Assembly (NCBI GenBank): GCA_039794245.1
Contig: JBDIVS010000008.1
Span: 1-64,000, forward strand
Reading direction: 5' to 3'
Source of the DNA: DAITQM01 sp039794245
GTDB taxonomy: Bacteria > Pseudomonadota > Gammaproteobacteria > Xanthomonadales > Wenzhouxiangellaceae
Length of the DNA: 64,000 nucleotides
Numbering within the stretch: the first letter of the stretch is position 1; every line of letters starts with the position of its first letter. The notes beneath the pieces were generated by a model. That model was not told the DNA's origin. It worked only from the letters and a program-made list of their open reading frames with translations, and made no database searches. The position numbers and the translations under genes were made by a program. Below are positions 1 through 8,850 of this stretch, piece by piece.

Positions 1-41
1 GTCACCGAACGCCGAATCCGGCCCTTTCCGGTTACACTCAT
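1..41 (-). CDS. Possible start of an overlapping downstream gene (partial)
   Basis: On the minus strand an ATG at 41-39 is preceded at 7 nt by a perfect AGGAGG (49-54). It opens a frame (MSVTGKGRIRRS...) that runs off the window. This frame differs from the GT39-like frame that crosses the same bases. Only about 13 codons are visible, so it may be chance. It would fit if the GT39-like gene is disrupted near position 100 and a new gene starts here. Confidence 0.25.
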   Translation of the reverse strand, partial: MSVTGKGRIRRSV

Positions 42-624
42 GCCCAATCCTCCTGTCAATCAACCAGGCCGACAGGTTACCGGGTAAATTGAGAGGTGGG
101 AAGTACGGCCTGGAATGACCGCTTACGATCCAGATGCTAACCTCCGGCGCCGCCGGACTCAACCAAAATATCAAGGCGGCAAGCGGCGCGGCGATTGAAT
201 GGTGCCGCTCGGCTGGGAACAAGCGCTTCGTCAGGCGATAAACCAAAACACCATTCAGGAGATGAAGCGACAACTGTGTCAGCCGCCAACCGATGGCGGT
301 ACTACCGTAAAGCAGGTAATCCGTACACAGGGATAAATTTCCGATCGGTCGATAGAAGTTACTGCCGACCTCGTTGCCGTGTGTAAACTGACGGATGAGC
401 CATATCCGCCACTCGTCGAAACCAGACAACTTAGCACAGCTGCCCACATAGCTCAGAGAATCACTGGTGAATCCTCCAGTCAGGCCCGAGGCATGGATGA
501 GCGCTACAATGACAATGCCAAATACAAGCATAAGCCGGCCCCAATCGGCACCCTCGCCGAATGGGTTATAGAGGTGCGGCCGCAGTCGAATGGCGTAAAT
601 GCTCTTAGCGTCGGTATTTGACAT
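1..624 (-). CDS. Partial integral membrane glycosyltransferase-like protein (GT39/PMT-type N-terminus)
   Basis: An open minus-strand frame starts at ATG 624 and runs 208 codons to the window edge without a stop. It has a hydrophobic segment around residues 29-46. A region around residues 110-185 follows the pattern of multi-membrane-span PMT/GT39-like sugar transferases: a YRPIGNL motif, then QLSLHLLNGVLVYRL, then a hydrophobic stretch ending in WLSPAAPEVSIWIVSGH. In that family SGR/SGH is usually followed by a hydrophobic helix; here the next 35 residues look atypical, so a frameshift or recombination near position 100 is possible. It lies 46 bp after the 188-aa gene on the same strand, so the two are probably co-transcribed. 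GC content is below that of the genes to its right. The family assignment is by recalled motif pattern only. Confidence 0.55.
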   Translation of the reverse strand, partial: MSNTDAKSIYAIRLRPHLYNPFGEGADWGRLMLVFGIVIVALIHASGLTGGFTSDSLSYVGSCAKLSGFDEWRIWLIRQFTHGNEVGSNFYRPIGNLSLCTDYLLYGSTAIGWRLTQLSLHLLNGVLVYRLTKRLFPAERHHSIAAPLAALIFWLSPAAPEVSIWIVSGHSRPYFPPLNLPGNLSAWLIDRRIGHECNRKGPDSAFGD

Positions 625-649
625 TACCGGAGTTCTCATATACACCAAA

Positions 650-707
650 CAGTTGGGTTAACTAAGAAATCTATGAATTGGAGCAAAATTTATGCAACTT
701 TTGGGTA
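650..707 (+). repeat. Remnant of a MITE-like repeat (right-end sequence)
   Basis: Bases 660-706 match the right end of the element at 39778-39929: the shared core is AGAAATCTAT, then AATT, then GAGCAAAATTTATGCAACT followed by TTGGGT. Just before it, 650-660 carries a second copy of the outer end (CAGTTGGGTTA). The left end is missing, so this looks like a truncated or nested remnant. It overlaps the last codons of the 188-aa gene. Confidence 0.6.
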
Positions 708-1237
708 TACTCATAGATGCCGTCAAAATTGTTCCCCAACCTTAAAACTGAATGAATCAGTTCATTTTTCCTGTCATCGCTTATATCACTACGGTATTTT
801 GCCAATAACATCGGATGACCAGTGTGCTGAAATCCAGCGCGCAGGTCAACATCCTCTGCTCTTGCATCACCACAAAAGCCAAAGAACGCCTCATATTGCC
901 TACCATATTCCCTGAATACATAGGTCAATAGCAGATAAAGAACCCCACCCATTTCACGCAATCTATCGCAATGCGCTTCAGGTATGCCCTTAAAGGAGAG
1001 CCCGTCAACCGAACCTCCACCGAGCAGCGCTACCGTCTCGTATTCGGCAATATGCTGATATCCCAAGGGCGTGAAATGCTTAGCATTGTGCTTATAGAAT
1101 GCAATAACATGCCGGCCAAAGTTCGGCACGCATACGCCAAGTTTGCGTTTTATGATTTCTTCGCCGAAATACCTTCCGTCTGAAACCTCTGAGATACTGA
1201 AGTATTCAGGAAATTTAGATGTTAGTGAATTTGACAT
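671..1237 (-). CDS. Conserved hypothetical protein, 188 aa
   Basis: A complete frame from ATG 1237. The middle and C-terminal part contains a GG-VLYLLLTYVFREY segment, an AFFGFCGDARAEDVDL segment and a GFQHTGHPMLL segment. This pattern recurs in short uncharacterised proteobacterial proteins and is loosely reminiscent of a GNAT-like fold, but I cannot name a function. The last residues (about KLHKFCSNS) are encoded by the repeat remnant at 650-707, so the native C-terminus was probably replaced when the repeat arrived. Base composition is clearly AT-richer than the neighbours at 1397 onward, which suggests transfer. It lies upstream of, and probably in one transcript with, the GT39-like gene. 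Confidence 0.65.
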   Translation of the reverse strand: MSNSLTSKFPEYFSISEVSDGRYFGEEIIKRKLGVCVPNFGRHVIAFYKHNAKHFTPLGYQHIAEYETVALLGGGSVDGLSFKGIPEAHCDRLREMGGVLYLLLTYVFREYGRQYEAFFGFCGDARAEDVDLRAGFQHTGHPMLLAKYRSDISDDRKNELIHSVLRLGNNFDGIYEYTQKLHKFCSNS

Positions 1238-1396
1238 CTATTTTGCATAACCAATTAAAGTTAACCATAGTTACCGCCCATCCATTTTCAGGACCAACAC
1301 ATCCACATTACCGCGCACTTAACAATACAATAGATCGTTCACATTAAAACACAAAACAAAGCGGCTCTTGGCTTATCCACTGCCCGACATCCGCGG
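1238..1396. other. AT-rich intergenic region
   Basis: About 160 bp of AT-rich sequence between two minus-strand genes. It must hold the promoter of the 188-aa gene. A loose TTGTTT ... TATTGT pair on the minus strand is possible, but I would not assign it firmly. It marks the composition boundary between the accessory edge and the GC-rich core. Confidence 0.4.
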
Positions 1397-2320
1397 TTAT
1401 GCGGCACCATCACCGCGTCGCGCCAGCCGGCGCTGGATGCCGCGCTGCAGGGCGCCAAGGGCGATGGCGGCCTTGGCGAGCCACGGGGGTATGCGTTCCA
1501 GTTCGGCGATCCGGGCGTCGCGCCGGGCGAGCAGTTGTTCGTTTTGCAGATAGCGGCGGACCGCGTAGTTGTAATGCTGGAATATGCTTTGCCCGGTGTC
1601 GGCGAACAGGGCATAGTCGCACTGCAAGCGCTGCACGGCCTCGGGGCTGTTGCTGCATGCGGCGAGCCAATACATCGCTCGCTGCGCGGTGCCGGCGTGC
1701 AGTTGCTGATCCTGGTCCATGCACACCACATGGCAGGGGCCTTCGGCGGCGGCGTCCTCGGCGCTGATCAGGGAATGAAATTGCAGCCGCTGGCTGTATA
1801 GCCGGAGGTGGCCGAACTGTTCCTTCAGCAGGGCGATGAACTCGTGGCGGTATAACTCGCGGACATGGTCCGGGTTCCGGTAGCCGGTGGCGTCGCTGTA
1901 CTCGCCCTTGTCCGGCGACGAGACCAGCAGCAGCCCATCGGCGGCGAGGACGCGCCTGAATTCGGCCAGCATCTCCCGCTGCGCGGCGAGGTGTTCGATG
2001 GTCTCGAACGAGGTCACCAGATCGAATGAGCGGTCGGCGAAAGGCAACCGGCTCACGCTGCCGCGGACGAAATTTCCGCCGTAGCGGCGCCGCGCGTGCA
2101 CCACCGCCGTGGTATCGATATCGACCCCGGTGGCGGCGGCGGCGAGACGGCCGAGTAGCGCGGTGCCGTAACCTTCGCCACAGGCCGCATCCAGAACCCG
2201 CCGGCCGGCCGCCAGCCGCGCCGCAAAAGCGTAGCGGTGCATGTGCTCGTACCAGATTTCGCGCACGCATTCGGGCGTGAAGCGCTCCCCGGTAAATTCC
2301 AGAACCGGCGTCTCGGTCAT
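1397..2320 (-). CDS. Class I SAM-dependent methyltransferase
   Basis: 307 aa. Residues 1-35 carry the TGERFTPE ... EIWYEHMHRYAFA leader that is common in methyltransferases of glycan clusters. Motif I follows (VLDAACGEGYGTALL, about 40-55), then VDIDTTA, and a motif-II-like region SRLPFADRSFDLVTSFETIEHL of the Methyltransf_11 type. The C-terminal third is helical with charged repeats (QNEQLLARRDARIAELE) and probably forms a coiled coil. The substrate is not deducible; the leader and the nearby glycosyltransferases suggest glycan or sugar-nucleotide methylation (inference). Minus-strand genes lie on both sides, but a gap separates it from the kinase upstream. Confidence 0.85.
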   Translation of the reverse strand: MTETPVLEFTGERFTPECVREIWYEHMHRYAFAARLAAGRRVLDAACGEGYGTALLGRLAAAATGVDIDTTAVVHARRRYGGNFVRGSVSRLPFADRSFDLVTSFETIEHLAAQREMLAEFRRVLAADGLLLVSSPDKGEYSDATGYRNPDHVRELYRHEFIALLKEQFGHLRLYSQRLQFHSLISAEDAAAEGPCHVVCMDQDQQLHAGTAQRAMYWLAACSNSPEAVQRLQCDYALFADTGQSIFQHYNYAVRRYLQNEQLLARRDARIAELERIPPWLAKAAIALGALQRGIQRRLARRGDGAA

Positions 2321-2410
2321 CGGTATTGCCTGCGCTGGCGATGTGTTTCCGGCGGATAGGGGATCATAGCATTCCGCCGGCCACCCGGCGATTGACGGCC
2401 CCTTCTCTTT

Positions 2411-3346
2411 TCACTCCAGCCGATAACCGAAGTTCTCCTTGAACAGTTCCTGAAACTGGTCGATGGTGCAGGTGTGGTTCTGCGGCCCCTGGCAGGAGAT
2501 TTTCAATGCGCCGAGCAGCGATCCGGCGCGTGCCGCGTCGGCCAGGTCGAAGCCCTTGAGCAGGCCCCACAGCAGGCCGCCGCGGTAGGCGTCGCCGCAG
2601 CCGGTGGGGTCGGTCAGGCGCGCGGCGCGCGCCGGGGCGATCAGCGTGATGCCGCTTGCGGTGTGGATCTCCGAGCCTTCGGCGCCGCGCGTGACGATGT
2701 AGGCTTCAGTCCGGCAGGCGATGTCGCGGGGGCTGAGGCCGGTGCGCTCGGCGAGCAGCCGGCCTTCGTAATCGTTGACCGTGATCCACTCGGCGCGGTC
2801 GACGAAATCGAGCAGCTCTTCCGGGCTGAACATCGGCAGCGCCTGGCCGGGGTCGAAGATGTGCGGGATGCCGCGCTCGGCGAAGTGGATGCTGTGCTGG
2901 CGCATCGTGGCGTTGGCGTCGGGCGCGACGATGCCGATTGCGACGTCCTCGACGTCACATACCTGATTGGCGCCGCTGTGTTCCATCGCCCCGGGGTGGA
3001 AGGCGGTGATCTGGTTGTCGTCGATGTCGGTGGTGATGAAGGCCTGGGCGGTGTAGGCGCCGTCGATGACCCGAACGTAGCGGTCGCTGATGCCGAGCCG
3101 ACCGAGGTGTTCGCGGTAGGGCTCGAAATCGATGCCGACGGTGGCCATCGGCAGCGGTTCGCCGCCGAGCAGTTTCAGGTTGTAGCTGATATTGCCGGCG
3201 CAGCCGCCGAATTCGCGGCGCAGCTTTGGAGTCAGGAAGCAGACGTTCAGGATATGAATCTGGTCGCTGAGGATTTGGTCCCGGAAACGTTCCGGGAAGA
3301 CCATGATGGTGTCGTAAGCCAGCGAACCACAGACCAGGGCTTTCAT
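2411..3346 (-). CDS. PfkB-family carbohydrate/nucleoside kinase (adenosine-kinase-like)
   Basis: 311 aa, the usual length for ribokinase/PfkB enzymes, which phosphorylate a sugar or nucleoside hydroxyl with ATP. The N-terminus (ALVCGSLAYDTIMVF) is the first strand and substrate loop. EFGGCAGNISYNLKLLGG is the N-terminal PfkB signature, and DPTGCGDAYRGGLLWGL near residue 250 is the C-terminal signature with the catalytic Asp. The FGGCAGNIS and lid features are most like bacterial adenosine-kinase-like PfkB proteins, though fructose or ribose kinases cannot be excluded. It is divergent from mreB, leaving a 146-bp shared upstream region. Confidence 0.85.
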   Translation of the reverse strand: MKALVCGSLAYDTIMVFPERFRDQILSDQIHILNVCFLTPKLRREFGGCAGNISYNLKLLGGEPLPMATVGIDFEPYREHLGRLGISDRYVRVIDGAYTAQAFITTDIDDNQITAFHPGAMEHSGANQVCDVEDVAIGIVAPDANATMRQHSIHFAERGIPHIFDPGQALPMFSPEELLDFVDRAEWITVNDYEGRLLAERTGLSPRDIACRTEAYIVTRGAEGSEIHTASGITLIAPARAARLTDPTGCGDAYRGGLLWGLLKGFDLADAARAGSLLGALKISCQGPQNHTCTIDQFQELFKENFGYRLE

Positions 3347-3492
3347 GTTTTCGGATCCGGACAGGGGAGGCGGAGCAGCCGCTCATTCTAGCCGATGCAG
3401 CGGGCCGGGAACCCGCCCCGGTGCTTCTCGCACTTGCGGCCCACCCCGCCCGACTGATACATTAGTCTGTCTTTGCCCGCCAGGGAATATCC

Positions 3493-4542
3493 ATGCCTTT
3501 CAAACGTTTACGCGGCCTTTTTTCGAACGACCTTTCTATCGACCTCGGCACCGCCAACACCCTGATCTACGTCCGCGGCCAGGGGATCGTGCTCAACGAA
3601 CCGTCGGTCGTCGCGGTGCGCATGGACGGCGGGCCGGGCGGGCGCCAGACGGTCGCTGCGGTCGGGGTCGAGGCCAAGCGCATGCTCGGCCGCACGCCGG
3701 GCAATATCCGCACGGTCCGGCCGCTGAAGGACGGCGTCATCGCCGATTTCACGATGACCGAGGCGATGCTCCAGCATTTCATCAAAAAGGCGCACAACGG
3801 CCGGCTACTGCGGCCCAGCCCGCGCGTCTTGGTCTGCGTGCCATGCACCTCCACACAGGTCGAGCGGCGGGCGATCAAGGAATCGGCGGAGCGCGCCGGA
3901 GCGCGCGAGGTCTTCACGATCGAGGAGCCGGTGGCGGCGGCGATCGGCGCCGGCATCCCGATCCACGAGGCGCGCGGCTCGATGGTCCTCGACATCGGCG
4001 GCGGCACGTCGGAGGTCGCGGTGCTGTCGCTCGACGGCTCGGTGTACGCCAACTCGGTGCGCATCGGCGGCGACCATATGGACGAGTCGATCATCAATTA
4101 CGCGCGCCGCAATTACGGCACATTGATCGGTGAAGCCACCGCCGAGCGGATCAAGATGGAAATCGGCTGCGCCTGGCCCCAGGAGGAGAACCTGGAGATC
4201 GAGGTCTCGGGCCGCAACCTGGCCGAAGGGGTGCCGAAAAAGATCAAACTGACCTCGAACGAGATTCTCGAAGCGCTGAGCGAATCGTTGAGCAACATCG
4301 TCTCGGCGGTGAAAACCGCGCTCGAACAGACGCCGCCGGAGCTGTGCGCCGACGTCGCCCAGACCGGCCTGGTGCTGACCGGCGGCGGGGCGCTATTGCG
4401 CGGCCTGGATCTTCTGCTCTCCGAGGAAACCGGGCTGCCGGTGGTGATCGCCGACGATCCTTTGACCTGCGTGGCGCGCGGCGGCGGCCGGGCGCTGGAG
4501 TTGATCGACCAGCAGCGCGGGGAATTCTTCTCGCCGGCTTGA
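3493..4542 (+). CDS. mreB: Rod shape-determining actin homologue MreB
   Basis: 349 aa, very close to the usual 347. It forms membrane-bound filaments that position the elongation machinery. The actin-fold ATP-binding motifs are visible: phosphate-1 DLGTANTLIYV (about 17-27), phosphate-2 DIGGGTSEVAVL (about 164-175) and the adenosine motif LTGGGALLRGLD near 297. The amphipathic N-terminus MPFKRLRGLF suits membrane binding. A Shine-Dalgarno-like AGGGA lies upstream of the ATG. First gene of the mre-mrd block; mreC starts 7 bp after it. Confidence 0.98.
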   Translation: MPFKRLRGLFSNDLSIDLGTANTLIYVRGQGIVLNEPSVVAVRMDGGPGGRQTVAAVGVEAKRMLGRTPGNIRTVRPLKDGVIADFTMTEAMLQHFIKKAHNGRLLRPSPRVLVCVPCTSTQVERRAIKESAERAGAREVFTIEEPVAAAIGAGIPIHEARGSMVLDIGGGTSEVAVLSLDGSVYANSVRIGGDHMDESIINYARRNYGTLIGEATAERIKMEIGCAWPQEENLEIEVSGRNLAEGVPKKIKLTSNEILEALSESLSNIVSAVKTALEQTPPELCADVAQTGLVLTGGGALLRGLDLLLSEETGLPVVIADDPLTCVARGGGRALELIDQQRGEFFSPA

Positions 4543-4549
4543 CCCCTCG

Positions 4550-5395
4550 ATGAACACCCCGGCGGCCAGAGTCCATGCGGAAAACACCGGGCGAACCGCC
4601 TGGATGATCGGCCTCGGGCTCGCCGCGCTGCTGTTGATGTCGGTCGATCACCGCGGCCACTACCTCGACCGCGTCCGCAGCGCTTCGGTGACGCTGGCCT
4701 TGCCGCTGTACCACGCCTGGTCGTGGCCGGCGAAACGGCTCGCGGCATTGGCCGAACGCCTCTCGTCGCGGACCGAACTTTTGGCCGAACTCGACCGGCT
4801 CAGGGCCCGGGAACTCGAACTCAATGCCGAGCTCCTGCGCTATGCCGCACTCGCCGCCGAGAACGCCGAGCTCAGGCGGCTGCTGGCGGCCCGCCGGATG
4901 CACGATTTCACCGCGGTGCACGGCGAAATCCTCAGCGTCGGTCTCGATCCGGCCGCCCAGCGGGTGATCATCGACCGCGGCGCCGCGGACGGCATCATGC
5001 CCGGCCAGCCAGTGCTCGACGCCAGCGGCGTGTTCGGCCAGATCGACTGGACGGCGCCCGGCGACGCCGCCGTGATCCTGCTTTCCGACCCGGACCACGC
5101 GCTGCCGGCCCAGGTGGAACGCAACGGGCAAAGGACCGTCGTCCAGGGCACCGGCAACCCGCACCGTCTGGTCATGCGCGACCTGCCGGCCAACAGCGAT
5201 ATCCGGATCGGCGACCGGCTCGTCACCTCGGGCCTCGGCGGGCATTTTCCCGCCGGTCTGCCGATCGCCACGATCGACGCCATCGAGCGCTCGTCAGGCA
5301 GCGGCTTTTTGAGCGTTTCCGCCAAACCGGCCGCGGCGCTCGACCGCAGCCGCGCCGTGCTCGTGCTGCGCGATCCGGCCGCCGGGCAGCCGTGA
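4550..5395 (+). CDS. mreC: Rod shape-determining protein MreC
   Basis: 281 aa. A short cytoplasmic N-terminus is followed by one membrane span (about residues 17-35) and a long charged coiled coil (about 60-106, rich in ELxxEL and AENAEL patterns). The periplasmic beta domain follows, with the typical segments VIIDRGAADGIMPGQPVLDASGVFGQI and SDPDHALPAQVERNG, and ends in a DRLVTSGLGGHFPAGLPIA region. It links the MreB filaments to PBP2 and RodA. Its TGA overlaps the GTG of mreD by three bases (GTGA), indicating coupled translation. Confidence 0.97.
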   Translation: MNTPAARVHAENTGRTAWMIGLGLAALLLMSVDHRGHYLDRVRSASVTLALPLYHAWSWPAKRLAALAERLSSRTELLAELDRLRARELELNAELLRYAALAAENAELRRLLAARRMHDFTAVHGEILSVGLDPAAQRVIIDRGAADGIMPGQPVLDASGVFGQIDWTAPGDAAVILLSDPDHALPAQVERNGQRTVVQGTGNPHRLVMRDLPANSDIRIGDRLVTSGLGGHFPAGLPIATIDAIERSSGSGFLSVSAKPAAALDRSRAVLVLRDPAAGQP

Positions 5396-5889
5396 TCCGC
5401 GCCGCGCATCATGAGCGCTGGATCCTGCCGGTCAGCCTGGGTGCCGCCTGGCTGCTGGCCATCGCGCCGCTGCCGCCCGCCGCGGTCTGGTTGTGGCCCA
5501 ACTGGCCGGCCCTGGTCGTCACCTATTGGGGCCTCGAAACCGGCCGCCTGCTTGGTCTTAGGCTGGTGTTCGGGCTCGGCCTGACGCTCGACCTGTTGCG
5601 CGGCGGGCTGCTCGGCCAGCACGCGCTGCGCCTGACCATTCTCGCCTTCCTGATCGGCCAGTTCCGCCACCGGATCCGTTTTCACGAGACGCTCACCCAG
5701 GCCCTGGCCGTGCTCGCGCTGCTGCTCAACGACCGCTTCATCGAGCTGTTGATCCTGCTCGCCCGCGGCCGCGGCTGGCCGCCGGCGGCCTTCTGGCTGG
5801 CGCCGCTGGCCGGGGCGTTGGTCTGGCCCTGGGTGTTTCTAGTGCTCGACCGATGGCGCGATCGCAGCCGCGCCCGGACTGCCCGATGA
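5392..5889 (+). CDS. mreD: Rod shape-determining membrane protein MreD
   Basis: 165 aa when started at GTG 5392, which overlaps the mreC stop; upstream in-frame codons belong to a shadow of mreC. Nearly the whole protein is hydrophobic, with about five predicted membrane spans. It contains the family-like TYWGLETGRLLGLRLVFGLGLTLDLLRGGLLGQHAL region (Asp-Leu-Leu after a helix, then a Gly-rich turn). MreD is the inner-membrane partner of MreC in the elongasome. The stop overlaps the start of mrdA (ATGA). Confidence 0.93.
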   Translation: MIRAAHHERWILPVSLGAAWLLAIAPLPPAAVWLWPNWPALVVTYWGLETGRLLGLRLVFGLGLTLDLLRGGLLGQHALRLTILAFLIGQFRHRIRFHETLTQALAVLALLLNDRFIELLILLARGRGWPPAAFWLAPLAGALVWPWVFLVLDRWRDRSRARTAR

Positions 5890-7727
5890 CCTACGACCCG
5901 ACACTGGGCGAGCGCCGGCTGCGCAACGAAGCGCGCGAGCGCCTGCTCGTCCGGCAGCGCGTTGCCTGGACGGCGGCCGGCGCCGCGGTGCTGATTCTGC
6001 TGCTCGTCACCCGTTACGCCGACTTGCAACTGGTGGAATACGAACGCTACCGCCTCAGAGCCGAACAGAACCGGCTGCGCATCGTTCCGGTCGCGCCGCC
6101 GCGCGGCCTGATCCGCGCCCGCGGCGGCGAGGTGATCGCCGACAACCGCCCGGCGTACCGCCTGGACATCACGCCCGAGAAAACCCCGGACATGGCCGCG
6201 ACACTCGCCACGCTCGGCGAGTTGCTCAACCTCGATGCCAACGATCTCGAGTCCTTCAACGAGCGCCGCCGCGCAGCCCGTCGCTTCGAGCCGATCACGC
6301 TGCGCTACGCGCTCAGCGACCACGACGTGGCGAACGTCGCGGTCATCCTTCACCGTCTGCCGGGCGTCGAAATCGTGCCTTATCTGCAGCGCTTTTACCC
6401 GTATGGCAGCCTGCTGGCACACGTCCTCGGCTATGTCGGGCGGGTGGATTCCGCTGCTCTGACCTCCGCCGAACGCGACCGCTATCGCGGCATCAGCCAC
6501 TACGGCCTGACCGGTGTGGAACGCTCCGCCGAGGAGCGGTTGCGCGGCCAGGCCAGCTGGCGGCGTGTCGAGATCAACGCCGAAGGACGCATCGTCGAAG
6601 TCATCGAGGAATCACCGCCGGCGGCGGGCGAGGACCTGCAACTGACCATCGACCTCGAATTGCAGCGCGCCGCCGCCACGGCGCTGGCCGGCGAACCCGG
6701 CGCGGTGGTCGCCCTCGACATCGCCACCGGCGAGGTGCTGGCGCTGGTCAGCGAACCGGCCTACGATCCGAACCTGTTCGTCGATGGCATCGCGCGCCGC
6801 GATTTCGCCCGCCTGCTGCAAGCCCCGGACAAACCCCTGTTCAACCGGGCGCTGCAGGGCGCCTACGCGCCGGGCTCGACGCTCAAACCTTTCGTCGCCC
6901 TGATCGCCCTCGAAACCGGCGTCGCCGAACCCACCCGCCGCTATCTTTCGACCGGCGAATTCGTGCTGCCCGGCAGCGACCGGGTGTACCGCGACGTACT
7001 GCGCGGCGGGCACGGCCTGGTCGATCTCGAACAGGCGCTCGAACAATCGGTCAATACCGTCTTTTACCAACTGGCTCTCGAACTCGGCATCGACCGGCTG
7101 ACGGCGGAACTGGCGCGCTTCGGGTTCGGGGCGGTGACCGGCATCGACCTGCCGGGCGAACAGGCCGCCTTGTTGCCGACGCGCGAGTGGAAACAGGACC
7201 GTTTTCATCAGCCGTGGTATCCGGGCGAAACGGTGATCCTCGGCATCGGCCAGGGCTATATGCTGGTCACGCCCATCCAACTGGCGGCAGCCACCGCCCA
7301 GCTCGCCGGCGGTCATCCGGTGCGGCCCCATGTGATCCGCTCGGGCGCACCGCCGCCCGCGCCGGACGTCGTGCCCGACAGTGCTCACAAAACCGTGCTC
7401 GACGGCATGATCCGCGTGGTGCATGGCGCCCAGGGCACTGCCCGCCGTCACGCCCCGGTCGCATACCGGATGGGCGGCAAATCCGGCACGGCGCAGGTCT
7501 TCACCCAGGAGCAGAACCGCGACTATGCGGTGATGGAACTGAACCGCAACCTGCGCCATCACGCCTTGTTCATCGCGTTCGCGCCGGCCGCCGAGCCTCA
7601 GATCGCGGTTGCCGTCGTCGCCGAACACGGCGGCTTCGGATCGCGTGCCGCGGCCCCGATCGCCCGCCGGGTGATCGACACCTGGCAGGCACGCAAGCCG
7701 GTGCTGGCCCAGCGGAGCGCACCATGA
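5886..7727 (+). CDS. mrdA: Penicillin-binding protein 2 (peptidoglycan D,D-transpeptidase)
   Basis: 613 aa from ATG 5886. An upstream in-frame ATG at 5853 exists, but 5886 gives the ATGA overlap with mreD. One membrane span (about 30-46) precedes the pedestal domain. The transpeptidase motifs are complete: S331-T-L-K (active-site Ser), S388-V-N and K532-S-G-T. It cross-links new peptidoglycan along the side wall in a complex with RodA, MreC and MreD. The motif YAPGSTLKPF around the active serine is typical of class B PBP2. Its stop overlaps the rodA ATG by four bases. Confidence 0.97.
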   Translation: MTYDPTLGERRLRNEARERLLVRQRVAWTAAGAAVLILLLVTRYADLQLVEYERYRLRAEQNRLRIVPVAPPRGLIRARGGEVIADNRPAYRLDITPEKTPDMAATLATLGELLNLDANDLESFNERRRAARRFEPITLRYALSDHDVANVAVILHRLPGVEIVPYLQRFYPYGSLLAHVLGYVGRVDSAALTSAERDRYRGISHYGLTGVERSAEERLRGQASWRRVEINAEGRIVEVIEESPPAAGEDLQLTIDLELQRAAATALAGEPGAVVALDIATGEVLALVSEPAYDPNLFVDGIARRDFARLLQAPDKPLFNRALQGAYAPGSTLKPFVALIALETGVAEPTRRYLSTGEFVLPGSDRVYRDVLRGGHGLVDLEQALEQSVNTVFYQLALELGIDRLTAELARFGFGAVTGIDLPGEQAALLPTREWKQDRFHQPWYPGETVILGIGQGYMLVTPIQLAAATAQLAGGHPVRPHVIRSGAPPPAPDVVPDSAHKTVLDGMIRVVHGAQGTARRHAPVAYRMGGKSGTAQVFTQEQNRDYAVMELNRNLRHHALFIAFAPAAEPQIAVAVVAEHGGFGSRAAAPIARRVIDTWQARKPVLAQRSAP

Positions 7728-8824
7728 ATCGGCCGTGGCTGCGCCGTGGCATCCGGCTTCTGCACCTCGATGCACCGTTGCTGGCGCTGCTCGGCGCATT
7801 GCTCGGCAGCGGGCTGATCGTGCTCTATAGCGCCACCGGCAGCGATGCAGCGATGGTCTGGCGCCAGGCACTGCGCATCGGCGTCGCGCTCGCCGTCATG
7901 GTCGCCGCCGCCAATCTGCCGCCCCGCCTGATCCGCCTGTGGTCGCCGCCGGTCTATCTCACCGCACTCGGCCTGTTGGTGCTCGTCCTGTTCGCCGGCG
8001 AGGGGCGCGGTGCGCAGCGCTGGCTCGATTTCGGCCTGTTCCGTTTCCAGCCTTCGGAGATGATGAAGCTCGGACTGCCGATGATGATCGCCTGGCTGCT
8101 GCACGGCCACCCCCTGCCGCCGCGCTTCTGGCGCGTGATGCTCGCCCTGGTATTGATCGCCGTCCCGGCGGTGCTGACTGGCATCCAGCCCGATCTCGGC
8201 ACCGCGGTGCTGATCGCCGCCGCCGGGGGCTTCGTGCTCTTTCTGAGCGGCATCCGCTGGCGTTACCTGTTGGCCGGCGGCGGTTTGCTGGCTGCCGCGA
8301 CCCCGGTTTTGTGGTGGGGAATGAAGGATTATCAACGCCTGCGGATTCACACCTTTCTCGATCCGGCGAGCGACCCGCTCGGCCGCGGCTGGAACATCAT
8401 TCAGTCGAAAATCGCCGTCGGCTCCGGCGGCCTGTGGGGCAAAGGCTGGCTCGCCGGCACGCAATCGCACCTCGAGTTTCTGCCCGAATCCCACACCGAC
8501 TTCATCCTCGCGGTCTTCGCCGAGGAGTTCGGTTTCACCGGCGTGGTGCTGCTGCTGGCCCTGTATCTGGCGATCACGCTGCGCGCGCTCTACCTGGCGC
8601 AGGCGGCGGGCGACACTTACAGCCGGCTGCTCGGCGGCAGTATCGCGCTGATTTTTTTCGTCTATGTGCTGGTCAATACGGCGATGGTCGCCGGGCTACT
8701 GCCGGTGGTCGGCATCCCTCTGCCGCTGGTCAGTTACGGCGGCACCTCGGCGCTGACGCTACTCGGCGGTTTCGGGCTGTTGATGGCGCTGTACAGCCAC
8801 CGCCGCATCTGGGCCAGGGGGTGA
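7724..8824 (+). CDS. mrdB: Peptidoglycan glycosyltransferase RodA
   Basis: 366 aa SEDS-family protein with about ten membrane spans. It polymerises lipid II into glycan strands together with PBP2. Visible family features: YSATGSDAAMVWRQ after the first span, RGAQRWLDFGLFRFQPSEMMKL, the IQPDLGTAVL segment with the conserved Asp, and the C-terminal GIPLPLVSYGGTSALTLL signature. The start at 7724 overlaps the mrdA stop (ATGA). The next gene begins about 26 bp downstream. Confidence 0.97.
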   Translation: MNRPWLRRGIRLLHLDAPLLALLGALLGSGLIVLYSATGSDAAMVWRQALRIGVALAVMVAAANLPPRLIRLWSPPVYLTALGLLVLVLFAGEGRGAQRWLDFGLFRFQPSEMMKLGLPMMIAWLLHGHPLPPRFWRVMLALVLIAVPAVLTGIQPDLGTAVLIAAAGGFVLFLSGIRWRYLLAGGGLLAAATPVLWWGMKDYQRLRIHTFLDPASDPLGRGWNIIQSKIAVGSGGLWGKGWLAGTQSHLEFLPESHTDFILAVFAEEFGFTGVVLLLALYLAITLRALYLAQAAGDTYSRLLGGSIALIFFVYVLVNTAMVAGLLPVVGIPLPLVSYGGTSALTLLGGFGLLMALYSHRRIWARG

Positions 8825-8850
8825 ACCGCTGGATCGAACCTTCCGGTAAA

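Noticed and set aside
195..621. Two plus-strand frames (195-386 and 379-621)
   Set aside because: They lie opposite the recognisable GT39-like minus-strand frame, have no family features and no Shine-Dalgarno; they are shadows.
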